DNA of 64,000 bases from Chitinophagales bacterium (GCA_020636535.1 JACJXT010000012.1:62001-126000); one strand, 5' to 3'. Counted from the stretch's first letter, positions 45,110 through 54,661 are shown. Made by a program: numbers and translations. The notes: generated by a model from the letters alone, not told the origin.

Positions 45110-45928
45110 TTAAACAAATTGAAAATGAAATACTTGTGATATGTCAAAGTATTGATTTGTAGACAGTAACGCTTTCAATAAAATATTAATATCGTAATTT
45201 TTAGTGTTTTTAAAATAAGGTATTGCTTCTACAAATTTTATATGATTAGACCATTTTTCAATATCTTTTGGCTGCATAACACCCCAATCCATTGTAGCAT
45301 TTTTCATGCCTGCCATTTGTACTTGTCTGCCAATAAAAAATCCGCCCATGTTAGAAACCACATCAAACACAATATGAGCACCTGTTAATCGTGAAGCTAT
45401 GGTTCTAAAAAAAGCACTTACTTTCCCTTCATCAAAATACATAAAAACACCAGGAACTGTTATGAGTAATCCATCATCAATGTCTCCTATATCATACATC
45501 CAAGAAAAATCAAACATAGATTTGTAGATATAGGTAACATATTCATTTGGAATTGGCAATAGCTCTGCTCTTAATTCCATAGCGTCTGGTAAGTCTAAAT
45601 CGTACCATTCGTACTTTGGTTGATTTAAACGATAGTATGCCGTTTCTAATCCAACGCCAATGTTTAAAATTTTTCCTTTTGGATGTTGTTGCATAAACTG
45701 TTTGACTTTGTTGTCCATGATTAAAGCTCGTTCACACAAACCAATCATGCCTGTTTTTTTCATATATTTATAGTATTTATCAAAGTCGGTATCTATTTGC
45801 TGTGATAATGCCAATGCTTTTTTATCATTTAATATTGGATGCTTGCTTGTAGCATCTTTAGCTCTTGCCATTAATGGTAATAATAATGTTTCTTGTACTA
45901 CACCTAAATCGGTTGATAATTTTTCCAT
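45110..45928 (-). CDS. Leucine carboxyl methyltransferase (PPM1/LCMT)-family SAM methyltransferase
   Basis: 272 residues. The class I SAM-binding strand is GKILNIGVGLETAYYRL (about residues 80-96), followed by YEWYDLDLPDAMELR; LCMT-type O-methyltransferases share this layout and the FVFDVV-type later strand (AHIVFDVVSNMGG). The family methylates carboxyl or hydroxyl groups in various small molecules or proteins; the substrate here is unknown. Alone on its transcript, upstream of aqpZ on the same strand with a 67-base gap. Confidence 0.82.
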   Translation of the reverse strand: MEKLSTDLGVVQETLLLPLMARAKDATSKHPILNDKKALALSQQIDTDFDKYYKYMKKTGMIGLCERALIMDNKVKQFMQQHPKGKILNIGVGLETAYYRLNQPKYEWYDLDLPDAMELRAELLPIPNEYVTYIYKSMFDFSWMYDIGDIDDGLLITVPGVFMYFDEGKVSAFFRTIASRLTGAHIVFDVVSNMGGFFIGRQVQMAGMKNATMDWGVMQPKDIEKWSNHIKFVEAIPYFKNTKNYDINILLKALLSTNQYFDISQVFHFQFV

Positions 45929-46262
45929 AGTATCAAATGTAAACGAAATGCATTAATATATGACTATACAAAGGTTATTTTTTTGAATTGTCAGGAGTTT
46001 AAATTGTCAAGTGAAAATACTTGAGGTAGCAAATAAAAAGATGCTGAAATAAATTCAGCAACAAGTCTACTTTATTTTTTAGTCATTTTAAACTTATCGC
46101 AGAGTCCTCTTACGAGAGACTTCTGCTATGAATAAAAGAAAAAGCAAGAGAACTTATACCTAAATCTATTACAAAAGAGGTCTAATAATTCAAGCTGTCA
46201 AGTGAAAATAGTTGGTAAGATAATAATAGATTGCTTCGTCATTCTTCCTCGCAAAGACAAAA
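45929..46262. repeat. Gene-free region with 15-bp direct repeat and hairpin motifs
   Basis: TGTCAAGTGAAAATA occurs at 46005-46019 and 46196-46210. The first copy continues as CAAGTGAAAATACTTG, close to the hairpin that opens repeat E (CAAGTGAAAACACTTG at about 37494). GCTGAAATAAATTCAGC near 46034 is a further small hairpin. No gene seen. Confidence 0.5.
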
Positions 46263-48362
46263 TTATTTTATCATTGGATGATATACTTTCTCGGCAGTTT
46301 TTAGAATAGTCGCTTTGTCCATGCTTATTGGTTTTAGTTGTTGCTGCACAAATAAATCCATTTGATCATCGTAGTGTTTATTGCCTTCTACATTAGACGC
46401 ACCATAAGCATTGATACTTTCTAAAATTGGTGCTTTATTTTTTTCAAACTGTACTAATAAAATGTAGGAATCGCCAACATCTGCTTTTAACATTCCTTTT
46501 TTATATTTTGAACATTGCATGGCAGCAATTACATCTGGAATTCCTGAAACAGGTAGTGCTTTGTTGCCTCTTACTAATTTCTGTACATCACCTAAAGGAA
46601 CTTCTAAACTACCAAAATGTTTGAGCATATGTTTTTTAGCTGTTTTAACTAAATCGACTAGAAACCATTCATTGGCTTTAACTTGAGTGCTTGGTAAATT
46701 TCCTGTTTCTATTAATTTTTCTATGTAGTAATAGTTAATTATTGCAACTAAACCAGCTTGTTCATTATCAATAGCAGCATCTCTATTCCATTTTTTAAGT
46801 ACTTCAATGGCATCTGCAATATCTGGATATTTTTTTGGATTGAGTTGTAACATTTGTTCCATATTAGCAAATACATAAGTATACGCTGGATTGTGATAGG
46901 ATTGATTGTATTTTATTGCTTTAAATGTTTTATAATCTATTTTATCATATTTGTTTAATAAATAATTTAATTGAATACTTCTGTTGTTTTTATATGGGAA
47001 ATAATACTCTTTCACTATAGATTTTTCTTTAGACACATTATCATCTTTTCCTGTTGCTAAATATGGCGTTCCATTGGTATTAAACACAAAACCACATTTT
47101 GGATTTTCTATATGTACTAGACTTTCAAATGGATAATATTTTTTTTCGTTCCAAAGTGTAGCAGCAGTATCTCCAGGTAAAACTTTCCACCAATTATATT
47201 TTTTATCTCTATACGGAAACTTAGCATTATCTAAATAGTAAATATTGTCATTATTGTCTGCATAAATAATATTTAAACCCGTTATATATTGTTGTTGTAT
47301 TATTTTTTTAAATTCATTAAAGTTTTGTGCTTTATTCATTTGATACCATTGCTCTGGTGCTTTAATACCATAAGCAGCAGGAAATCTCATCGAATAATAT
47401 TTGCCTTTATATTCTAGTGTTGGACCATAAACACTTTCGTAGTATTTTTTCTTCACTGGAATTTTAATAAACCAGAAAATCTTTACTTTCATTTTACAGA
47501 CTTTCTCTTTGAGTTCTAACCATCTTCCATTAAATAAATAATGATTCTTTTTTCTAGGATGCATTGTTAATTCGTACACATCGTCCATATCTGCAAAACT
47601 TACGGTATGAGCCCAAGCTAAATTTTTATTGACACCATGAAAAATAGTTGCACCACCAGGAAAAGTTCCACCTATACAATCCCAACCTTCATCAGAATGT
47701 AAATGTGCTTCGTACCAAGAATAAGGTCCAGCCAATGGTTGATGAGAATTAATTGCCAAATAAGTACTTCCATCAACAGTTTTATTACTATTTAATGCAA
47801 AGCCATTTGAACCTTTATCCGAAAAAAGATGTTGAGCATTGCCCATAGTACCATTAGTGATTTTTAATATATTATATGGCACATTGGTCATAAGTGCCAT
47901 ACCTAAAGTATGTCCAATTAAAATATCTTGAACTGTAACTTTTCCCATATCTTTGAGCCACAATTTTTCTGGAAAAGCTTTAATATAGTCATTAACACCT
48001 TGTACATATGCTTCTAAAACAGCTTGAAACTTTGGTGTAAAAGTATGTTTATTATAGTATTTATTGACTATCTCTTTTGAACCTAAAACCGCAGCTACAA
48101 AATCCATAATGGCACCATCTTTTCCTTTTACTTCTGCCAATCTGCCTCTAGCCGTTAAAAAGTTTTCTTGCATAGAAGTAAAGTCATCTTCTGCAGTAGC
48201 CCAAGCTAAACCATAAGCTACTTCTTCATCTGTAGGTGCATAAATATGTGGTACACCCCAATTATCTCTAATAATTTCAATATTTTTTGGATTGATTTTG
48301 AAGGCATATCCTGATGAAAATATCATTAATAATAAAAATAATATATAAATTCTGTTAAACAT
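46263..48362 (-). CDS. Penicillin acylase-family (Ntn) amidohydrolase
   Basis: 699 residues, exported (signal peptide IYILFLLLMIFSSGYA). Ntn-hydrolases of this family mature by autocleavage before a catalytic Ser; KGSNGFAL around Ser185 matches the G-S-N-x motif that begins the beta chain, with an alpha part upstream (DNWGVPHIYAPTDEEVAYGLAWATAEDDF) and later NLAWAHTVSFADMDD and FNTNGTPYLATG. Members hydrolyse penicillins, acyl-homoserine lactones or other N-acyl compounds; the true substrate is not predictable. Likely periplasmic. Monocistronic. Confidence 0.9.
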   Translation of the reverse strand: MFNRIYILFLLLMIFSSGYAFKINPKNIEIIRDNWGVPHIYAPTDEEVAYGLAWATAEDDFTSMQENFLTARGRLAEVKGKDGAIMDFVAAVLGSKEIVNKYYNKHTFTPKFQAVLEAYVQGVNDYIKAFPEKLWLKDMGKVTVQDILIGHTLGMALMTNVPYNILKITNGTMGNAQHLFSDKGSNGFALNSNKTVDGSTYLAINSHQPLAGPYSWYEAHLHSDEGWDCIGGTFPGGATIFHGVNKNLAWAHTVSFADMDDVYELTMHPRKKNHYLFNGRWLELKEKVCKMKVKIFWFIKIPVKKKYYESVYGPTLEYKGKYYSMRFPAAYGIKAPEQWYQMNKAQNFNEFKKIIQQQYITGLNIIYADNNDNIYYLDNAKFPYRDKKYNWWKVLPGDTAATLWNEKKYYPFESLVHIENPKCGFVFNTNGTPYLATGKDDNVSKEKSIVKEYYFPYKNNRSIQLNYLLNKYDKIDYKTFKAIKYNQSYHNPAYTYVFANMEQMLQLNPKKYPDIADAIEVLKKWNRDAAIDNEQAGLVAIINYYYIEKLIETGNLPSTQVKANEWFLVDLVKTAKKHMLKHFGSLEVPLGDVQKLVRGNKALPVSGIPDVIAAMQCSKYKKGMLKADVGDSYILLVQFEKNKAPILESINAYGASNVEGNKHYDDQMDLFVQQQLKPISMDKATILKTAEKVYHPMIK

Positions 48363-48438
48363 ATCTCTAGGATACTAATATAAGGATATATACCCATAAA
48401 TGGTGATATTTTTATAGAAAATTTGATTCATAAATCCT

Positions 48439-48446
48439 TACTTTTG
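48439..48446 (+). promoter_or_regulatory. -7 promoter element for the ackA-pduL gene
   Basis: TACTTTTG fits TAnnTTTG and lies 16 bases before the ATG at 48463. A TTTG at 48422-48425 is too close (13 bases) to be an ideal -33 element. Confidence 0.45.
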
Positions 48447-48462
48447 TGAAAAAATTAAGAAA

Positions 48463-50265
48463 ATGCAAATATTGGTAGTGAATTGTGGTAGTTCTTCTAT
48501 AAAATTAGAAATTATTGATACTTATACTAAAACAGCTATTCATCAATTAAATGCTAATCATATTGGCAATATAGAATTTAATATTGCTATCAATAATCAG
48601 GAAATAGATTGTAATGAAAATGATTATTCTAATATATTACAATTTTGTATTAAAACTATTACAAAACGAGAAAATATTAATATTCTAGGTGTTGGACATA
48701 GAGTAGTACATGGTGGCACTAAATATTTTCAACCTACAATAATAGATGAAACTGTAGAAGCAACTATCGAATCTTTAATTCCATTAGCACCATTACATAA
48801 TCCTGTAAATTTAGAAGGCATTAAAATTGCTAAACAAATATTTCCAGATTTAATACATGTTGCAGTGTTCGATACTGCTTTTCATCAGAGTTTGCCTAAC
48901 AGAGCTAAACAGTATGCATTGCCAACTTCATTGGTAGAAAAATATCAAATTTATAGATACGGATTTCATGGTACGAGTCACAAATATGTTTCGGAACAAG
49001 CTGCCAAATTCTTGAACATGGATATTAAAGGTTTGCGAATGATTTCTTGTCATCTTGGAAATGGTGCAAGTGCTTGTGCCGTAGAATATGGTCGTTCTGT
49101 AGAAACTTCAATGGGCTTTACAGCTTTAGAAGGTTTGGTAATGGGAACTAGAAGTGGTGATATTGATGCTGGAATTTTATTCTATCTAGCACAGCAAGAA
49201 AACATCAGCATAAAAGAATTAGAAGATATAGTATATAAAGAAAGTGGTTTAAAAGGTTTGTCAAATTTAAGCAATAATATGAAAGCCATTTTAGATGCTG
49301 CACAAAATGGAGATGATAATTGTAGAAAAGCCATACAAGTATTTTCACATCGATTAAAAAAATATATTGGAGCTTACGCAGCCATAATGGGTGGTTTAGA
49401 TGTATTAATTTTTACTGGTGGTATTGGCGAAAATGCTAAAGAAATTAGACATAGAGTTTGCGAGCAACTTGGTTTCATTGGTATTATAATAGATGAAGAT
49501 AAAAACTGCGATGCCAAATTAAGCAACCAACAAAAGGTAATTGAGATAGAAGCCATCAACTCAAAAGTAAAGATATTAGTGATTGCTACAGACGAAGAAT
49601 TGGCAATTGCAGAAGAAGCGAGTAAAATCGTTAACGAAAAAAATAAAGTAAACAACAACTTATCTATTCCTATTGCCATTTCTGCAAGACATGTACATTT
49701 AACTAGAGCAACACTCGATATTTTATATGGTAAAGATTATGAACTGACTGTAAAAAAACCATTGTCGCAACCTAGACAATTTGCAGCTAATGAAACCGTA
49801 ACTTTAATTGGTGTAAAAAATAATATAGAAAATGTACGAATCTTAGGTCCATTAAGAAGTAAAGACCAAGTAGAAATTTCTAGAACAGATGAATTCTTTT
49901 TAGGTATAGATGCACCTGTTAGAGAAAGTGGACATACCGAAAATACACCTGGAATTACATTAGAAGGACCAAAAGGAAAAGTAAAAATAAAAGAAGGTTT
50001 AATTTGTGCATGGCGACATATACACATGCATCCAGACGATGCAAAAGCATTTGGCGTAAAAGACCAAGATGTAGTAAGTGTAGATATTAATGATGAAAGC
50101 AGAGCATTAACCTTTCACAATGTAATTATACGAGTATCTGATAAGTTTAAATTAGAAATGCACATAGATACAGACGAAGGCAACGCAGCAGAAATTACCA
50201 ATGGCGAAGAAGGTGTTTTAATACCAACCAACCAAACAGCTTGCTTAGTAAAAAAGAATGTGTAA
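48463..50265 (+). CDS. Acetate kinase - PduL phosphotransacylase fusion
   Basis: 600 residues in one uninterrupted frame. Residues 1-390 are acetate kinase: VVNCGSSSIKLE, GHRVVHGG, HNPVNLEGI, FDTAFHQSLP, YGFHGTSHKYV, CHLGNGAS, RSGDIDAGIL and FTGGIGENA. Residues 398-600 are a full PduL-type phosphate acyltransferase: SARHVHLTRATLDILYG, KPLSQPRQFAANETV, GPLRSKDQVEIS, WRHIHMHPDDAKAFGV and HIDTDEGNAAEI, with both histidine clusters for the two zinc ions. Together they would convert acetyl-CoA plus ADP and Pi to acetate, CoA and ATP (or the reverse) through acetyl-phosphate. PduL is unrelated to the usual Pta. Propionyl or butyryl substrates are also possible. Confidence 0.93.
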   Translation: MQILVVNCGSSSIKLEIIDTYTKTAIHQLNANHIGNIEFNIAINNQEIDCNENDYSNILQFCIKTITKRENINILGVGHRVVHGGTKYFQPTIIDETVEATIESLIPLAPLHNPVNLEGIKIAKQIFPDLIHVAVFDTAFHQSLPNRAKQYALPTSLVEKYQIYRYGFHGTSHKYVSEQAAKFLNMDIKGLRMISCHLGNGASACAVEYGRSVETSMGFTALEGLVMGTRSGDIDAGILFYLAQQENISIKELEDIVYKESGLKGLSNLSNNMKAILDAAQNGDDNCRKAIQVFSHRLKKYIGAYAAIMGGLDVLIFTGGIGENAKEIRHRVCEQLGFIGIIIDEDKNCDAKLSNQQKVIEIEAINSKVKILVIATDEELAIAEEASKIVNEKNKVNNNLSIPIAISARHVHLTRATLDILYGKDYELTVKKPLSQPRQFAANETVTLIGVKNNIENVRILGPLRSKDQVEISRTDEFFLGIDAPVRESGHTENTPGITLEGPKGKVKIKEGLICAWRHIHMHPDDAKAFGVKDQDVVSVDINDESRALTFHNVIIRVSDKFKLEMHIDTDEGNAAEITNGEEGVLIPTNQTACLVKKNV

Positions 50266-50287
50266 AGCCACCAATAACCAATGACAA

Positions 50288-50438
50288 TTTTTCGCCACAA
50301 CAAGTATTATCACTTGATGTTTTTTTATGGCATAACCTCCACTGCGTTACGGTCGTGCTATCCGTTACAAGTCCTCGCTCCTTTCGTCGCTGTGGGCTTT
50401 CCACTACTATCACTTATGCAAATAGTGCAAACCAAAAC
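50288..50438. repeat. Long near-identical intergenic repeat, copy F
   Basis: Second copy of the element at 37480-37632, in the same orientation and also just behind a plus-strand gene. The 100-base core (ATGGCATAACCTCC to GTGCAAACCAAAAC) differs at only a few positions. The left hairpin differs: CAAGTATTATCACTTG here. The rest of 50439-50597 is AT-rich with no gene; TATATTTG at 50570-50577 may be the -7 element of the next gene. Confidence 0.85.
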
Positions 50439-50597
50439 AAACAGCATAAAAGAGTATATGTTGTTAAAAAAATAATTAATATTTGTTAATTGACAGTATT
50501 TTTAACATAATAAATTTAAATATTAAAGCACATTCATGTTATTGATTACACAATAAAAACAATGTAATATATATTTGACCAAACAAATTTATATTAT

Positions 50598-51212
50598 ATG
50601 AAAAAGACAATTCTACTTACTCTAACTGTTATTTCTTTTACCTTTTCAACATTTGCACAAGAAACAAGCAACGAAACAACAAACAAAAAGTTTGAAAAAG
50701 TTCTAAAAGGGAATATCGGTTTCACCTATCATTCTTACGACCAATTTAACTTATCACCAGAAATTGGTTTCTTACTAATCAACCAAAAACAAAATGTACA
50801 CGAATTTGGCTTATCCTACAATAGTGCTATCAATACAAGAAGAGAATTAAGTGCTAATGAGTTTATGCTTAACTATGGTTATAGAATAGTTTTTCTAAAA
50901 AACAAAGCCACCAATATTAAACCATTTATATCATTTATAGCAGGCATAGGTGCTTCTCATTCAAATAATAATTTAGCACTCTACAATATAAATTATAAAG
51001 TTGTAAATAATTTATTCACTATACAAGCAGGAATTGCACCAGGATTTCAGTATACAAAAAATAAATTCTTTTTAGATTTTTCTGTGCCATTCAAAGCATC
51101 ATACATGAGAGAAACTAGTAAAATTAAAGATAGTAATTATTCGTATAAAAATAAATTTAACGATGGTGCTTTTAATGTTGGTGCTAAAATAGGTTTAGGC
51201 GTTAAATTTTAA
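50598..51212 (+). CDS. Small outer-membrane beta-barrel protein
   Basis: 204 residues: signal peptide (MKKTILLTLTVISFTFSTFAQ) then alternating strands typical of 8-stranded porin-like barrels (NIGFTYHSYDQFNLSPEIGFLL, EFMLNYGYRIVF, KPFISFIAGIGASHS, FLDFSVPFKASYM), ending in GAKIGLGVKF with the C-terminal phenylalanine expected by the BAM machinery. No specific family recognised. Monocistronic, convergent with the DUF3365 gene (10 bases apart). Confidence 0.75.
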   Translation: MKKTILLTLTVISFTFSTFAQETSNETTNKKFEKVLKGNIGFTYHSYDQFNLSPEIGFLLINQKQNVHEFGLSYNSAINTRRELSANEFMLNYGYRIVFLKNKATNIKPFISFIAGIGASHSNNNLALYNINYKVVNNLFTIQAGIAPGFQYTKNKFFLDFSVPFKASYMRETSKIKDSNYSYKNKFNDGAFNVGAKIGLGVKF

Positions 51213-51222
51213 CGCTTCTATT

Positions 51223-51804
51223 TTAAAACTCTACTACAAATAAACCTCTTATTGCTTGTGGTTTGTAGTTAATCGCTTTGTCATTCGGATACTTTTCTTG
51301 TAAAACACTTACAACATCTGCTGGTATGTCTTTCATTGGTGTTCCATGACATTGCATACACATATTATTCGTTACAATAGGATAGTAAGCAAATGCTTTA
51401 TCATCTACATAATGCATTTTAGGTTTTGGCATCGTAGCATTATTTAAGCTGTCTTTACATGCTTGTATAAAAGCCAACTCAGCTTCGCTTGCTTGGTTAT
51501 TCGGATTTCTTGGTTTATCGCTTACGCGTTTAATTTTTCCTTTAAAATCACCAGAAGTCGCCTCAACAATATTATTGGCTTCTATATTACAAAAAGCTAT
51601 TGCACTAGCAGTACCACCATTTTCTATAGCGTTTTGTAAATTAGCACCAATAGAATCTCTAATAATTTGTATTTGTTGCTTGCCTTTTGCAATAGAATCA
51701 TTTACTACTGTAGTAGCCGTACTTTCTGAAGTCTGTGCTGTATTTTCTTTCTTAGTTTGACAAGCAATTACTAAAAACAAAATAGCAATAAAAGTATATT
51801 TCAT
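51223..51804 (-). CDS. DUF3365 (Tll0287-like) c-type cytochrome lipoprotein
   Basis: 193 residues. Lipobox near the start (FLVIACQ, Cys about 15), then a PAS-like Tll0287 heme-binding domain with CMQCHG (about 148-153) as the single c-type heme motif. SDKPRNPNNQASEAELAF and AIRGLFVVEF are typical of the DUF3365 family. These proteins are thought to be periplasmic electron carriers or redox sensors. Six bases separate it from the upstream glyoxalase-like gene, so they are co-transcribed. Confidence 0.85.
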   Translation of the reverse strand: MKYTFIAILFLVIACQTKKENTAQTSESTATTVVNDSIAKGKQQIQIIRDSIGANLQNAIENGGTASAIAFCNIEANNIVEATSGDFKGKIKRVSDKPRNPNNQASEAELAFIQACKDSLNNATMPKPKMHYVDDKAFAYYPIVTNNMCMQCHGTPMKDIPADVVSVLQEKYPNDKAINYKPQAIRGLFVVEF

Positions 51805-51810
51805 AGTTTA

Positions 51811-52194
51811 TTATTTTTTAGAATGAAGTCCAATTCTATTTCCTTCCGTGTCTAAAATTAAAGCATAGTAACCATAATCTTCTGCTATTAAAGTTTTCTC
51901 TTGAATAATTTTTCCACCAGCATTTACTACTCTAGATAATTCATTAGACAAATCATCGCTTGATGCAGAAAAATAAACAACAACACCTTGTTCGCTTGGC
52001 GTATATTTTTCTTTATGGTATAACAAAGTGCCACTAGCACCTTCTTTTCCTTCTTCATAAGGAAACCAAGCCATAATTTCTTCGCCAAATTGTTGTGCTT
52101 GTAATTCAAATCCAAAAACTGCCGAATAAAAAGCAACGGCTCTGTCCATATCTACCACTGGAATTTCAAACCAACCTACTATATTTGTTTTCAT
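51811..52194 (-). CDS. VOC-family (glyoxalase/bleomycin-resistance fold) protein
   Basis: 127 residues. One pair of beta-alpha-beta-beta-beta modules: WFEIPVVDMDRAVAFYSAVFGFEL at the N terminus and a second module from VVVYFSASSDDLSNELSRVVNAGGKI to GNRIGLHSKK. This is the YdcM/PhnB-like single-chain form that dimerises. Metal ligands are not clearly conserved, so it may be non-catalytic or bind a small molecule. In a likely operon frr - VOC - DUF3365 on the minus strand. Confidence 0.85.
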   Translation of the reverse strand: MKTNIVGWFEIPVVDMDRAVAFYSAVFGFELQAQQFGEEIMAWFPYEEGKEGASGTLLYHKEKYTPSEQGVVVYFSASSDDLSNELSRVVNAGGKIIQEKTLIAEDYGYYALILDTEGNRIGLHSKK

Positions 52195-52212
52195 AGTTTA
52201 TATTTTTAGTTT

Positions 52213-52779
52213 TTATATTGCCATTATTTCTTCTTCTTTGGTCTTAAGCATTGCTTCTACCTTGTCAGAATATTGTTTAGTCAAATTCTGAATATCTGCT
52301 TCCGCATTTTTTCCAGCATCTTCCGATAAACCATCTTTAACCAAGTCTTTAATCATTTCATTAGCATCTTTTCTTGAGTTTCTAATACCAACTTTAGATT
52401 CCTCACCATATTGCTTACTTTGTTTTACTAAGTCGCGTCTTCTTTCTTCTGTCATTGGTGGAATTGACAAACGAATATTTTCTCCGTCATTTTGTGGTGT
52501 AATACCTATATTCGACTGAAAAATAGCTTTTTCTATTTCTCCAATAATATTTTTTTCAAATGGTGTAACAATTAAGGTTCTAGCGTCTAGCAATTTAACA
52601 CTCGCTACTTGTTGTATTGGTGTTGGCATTCCGTAGTATTGTACCATCATACCTTGTAGCATATCTGGACTTGCTTTACCTGCTCTTATTTTTTGCAATT
52701 CAAACTCTAAATGTTTTAATGCTTTTAACATACCTTCTTTGGCTTCATCTAATACCAATTGAATATCTTCTTCTCCCAT
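52213..52779 (-). CDS. frr: Ribosome recycling factor
   Basis: Splits post-termination ribosomes together with EF-G. 188 residues, full length: RAGKASPDMLQGMMVQYYG, TPIQQVASV, LIVTPFEKNIIGEIEKAI, LSIPPMTEERRRDLVKQSK and RNSRKDANE are all family signatures. pyrH, its usual upstream partner, is absent. It heads the short minus-strand operon with the glyoxalase-like and DUF3365 genes. Confidence 0.96.
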   Translation of the reverse strand: MGEEDIQLVLDEAKEGMLKALKHLEFELQKIRAGKASPDMLQGMMVQYYGMPTPIQQVASVKLLDARTLIVTPFEKNIIGEIEKAIFQSNIGITPQNDGENIRLSIPPMTEERRRDLVKQSKQYGEESKVGIRNSRKDANEMIKDLVKDGLSEDAGKNAEADIQNLTKQYSDKVEAMLKTKEEEIMAI

Positions 52780-52952
52780 TTTTTAATATTTTGCTTTAAA
52801 ATTATGGTATTTAATATGAATACAAAAGTTTTAGACCTAAAAAATACAATAAAACAAGGTAAATTCTATAATCGACTATCATTTAAAACCTTTACAAAGC
52901 TTCAATGCTAATTAATAAACATTAAATAAGATTTATTAAGCTATTAATTTAC

Positions 52953-52960
52953 TACCTTTG
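52953..52960 (+). promoter_or_regulatory. -7 promoter element for rseP
   Basis: TACCTTTG is an exact TAnnTTTG match 24 bases before the rseP ATG. No TTG about 19 bases upstream. Confidence 0.5.
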
Positions 52961-52984
52961 CGGTTCAATAATTTATAAATTACG

Positions 52985-54358
52985 ATGAACTTAATACAAC
53001 TCTTTTTTCTATTCTTGTCATTGTCTATTCTTATTGTTTTGCATGAATTAGGACATTTTATTCCTGCAAAATTATTTGGCACAAGAGTAAAAAAATTCTA
53101 CTTGTTTTTTGATTTTCTATTTCCTTTTCCTAAAATATTAAATTTTTCTTTATTTAAAAAGAAAATCGGTGATACAGAATATGGTATTGGTTGGTTTCCG
53201 TTTGGTGGATATGTAGATATCGCTGGAATGGTAGATGAAACAACCACAGAAGAAGAATTAGACAAAGACGATACACCAAAAGAACAACAGTTTAGATTTA
53301 AACCAGCTTGGCAACGACTAATTGTAATGATTGGTGGTGTTACTGTAAATATGATTTTAGCAATGGTCATTTACACTGGTTTACTCATGGCTTATGGCGA
53401 AGAATATTTACCTATGAAAAATGCTACCAATGGTATTATGGTGGTAGATAGTATTGGCTATGATTTAGGTTTACAAGATGGCGATAAAATTATTAGCATT
53501 AATGGCAATGCAGTAGAAAATTTCAACGATTTTGAAGGTGATTTATTACTCAACCAAGCTAAAACAATTAGAGTTTATAGAGACAACCAATTTGTAGATT
53601 TGCCTGTAAAAAGTGGTGTTATTAATAAATTTATTAAGAAAAGTGGTAAGAATGGTGGTGTTGCTATTATAGAACCAAGATTTCCAACTATAGTAGATCA
53701 AGTAACAGATGGTAGCAATGCAAAAAAAGCAGGTTTACAAGTAGGCGATAAATTTCTAGCAATCGATAGTGTAGCTACACCTTTCTTTGATGAAGTAAAA
53801 ACTCAACTCAGTTTACATAAAAATGCAACGATAAATATTTTGGTAGATAGAAATGGAACAGAAAAAATATTAACTGCAAATGTTACTAAAGAAGGCACAT
53901 TAGGTTATGCTCCAAATCTTAGCTTATCAGAATTTTATAAAACAGAAAAAAAATCATACGGTTTATTCGCTGCAATTCCAGCAGGAATCAAACAGTCGTT
54001 TGAAACTTTAGCAAAATATTTTAAAAGTATCAAAATGTTGTTTACTTCACCAGAAGTAAAAGCAAAAGATTCTTTAGGTGGCTTTTATAGTATTGGTAAA
54101 ATTTTTCCTAGAACTTTTGATTGGCGTGCATTTTGGAGTATTACAGCATTAATTTCTGTGATATTAGCATTTATGAATATACTACCAATACCAATGCTAG
54201 ATGGTGGTTATGTATTGTTTTTGTTGATTGAAATGCTTATAGGCAGACCAGTTCCTCAAAAAATACAGAATGCAGCTCAAACTGTAGGATTTGTAATTGT
54301 ATTATTCTTATTATTTTACTCTAACGGATTAGATATAATGAGAGCATTTGGAAAATAA
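52985..54358 (+). CDS. rseP: RseP/RIP-type site-2 zinc metalloprotease
   Basis: Intramembrane protease that cleaves anti-sigma factors and remnant signal peptides. 457 residues. HELGH at His20-His24 in the first membrane helix binds zinc; the second site is NILPIPMLDGGYV (about 399-411). Between them are two PDZ domains (about 140-205 and 228-300; LQDGDKIISINGNAV, LQVGDKFLAIDSV). Four membrane helices as usual. Bacteroidota RseP is often near dxr; that is not so here. Ends 126 bases before tRNA-Leu. Confidence 0.94.
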   Translation: MNLIQLFFLFLSLSILIVLHELGHFIPAKLFGTRVKKFYLFFDFLFPFPKILNFSLFKKKIGDTEYGIGWFPFGGYVDIAGMVDETTTEEELDKDDTPKEQQFRFKPAWQRLIVMIGGVTVNMILAMVIYTGLLMAYGEEYLPMKNATNGIMVVDSIGYDLGLQDGDKIISINGNAVENFNDFEGDLLLNQAKTIRVYRDNQFVDLPVKSGVINKFIKKSGKNGGVAIIEPRFPTIVDQVTDGSNAKKAGLQVGDKFLAIDSVATPFFDEVKTQLSLHKNATINILVDRNGTEKILTANVTKEGTLGYAPNLSLSEFYKTEKKSYGLFAAIPAGIKQSFETLAKYFKSIKMLFTSPEVKAKDSLGGFYSIGKIFPRTFDWRAFWSITALISVILAFMNILPIPMLDGGYVLFLLIEMLIGRPVPQKIQNAAQTVGFVIVLFLLFYSNGLDIMRAFGK

Positions 54359-54484
54359 TTGTATTTTTATTTTTACATTTGCACCGCAGTTCTTTTTAAG
54401 TACAGAGTATTGAGTACTAAGTATTGAGACCTTGTACAATACTATTGACTAATAACTTTTTACAAATGACCAATAACTAAACAT

Positions 54485-54564
54485 GCCGTGGTGGCGGAAT
54501 TGGTAGACGCGCACGACTCAAACTCGTGTTCTACGGAGTGTGGGTTCGATTCCCACCCACGGTA
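54485..54564 (+). tRNA. tRNA-Leu (anticodon CAA)
   Basis: Cloverleaf readable by eye: acceptor GCCGTGG/CCACGGT (G1-U72 wobble), D arm with GGTAGACGC, anticodon stem CACGA/TCGTG around loop CTCAAAC (anticodon CAA, reads UUG), a class II variable arm, T arm GTGGG-TTCGATT-CCCAC, and discriminator A. CCA is not encoded. 80 bases. Upstream 54430-54482 contains CTATTGACTAATAAC-like repeat units. Confidence 0.95.
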
Positions 54565-54577
54565 CAAAATTTTAAAC

Positions 54578-54607
54578 TCCTTGTAATCTTTATTGCAAGG
54601 ATTTTTT
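54578..54607 (+). terminator. Intrinsic terminator after tRNA-Leu
   Basis: A 10-bp stem TCCTTGTAAT/ATTGCAAGGA (one G-U pair) with loop CTTT, followed by TTTTTT at 54602-54607. Starts 14 bases after the tRNA. Confidence 0.85.
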
Positions 54608-54661
54608 GTTTTATCAAGATTATGCATTAGAAATATAGTCTAACCTAAATGCTATTTGAAT

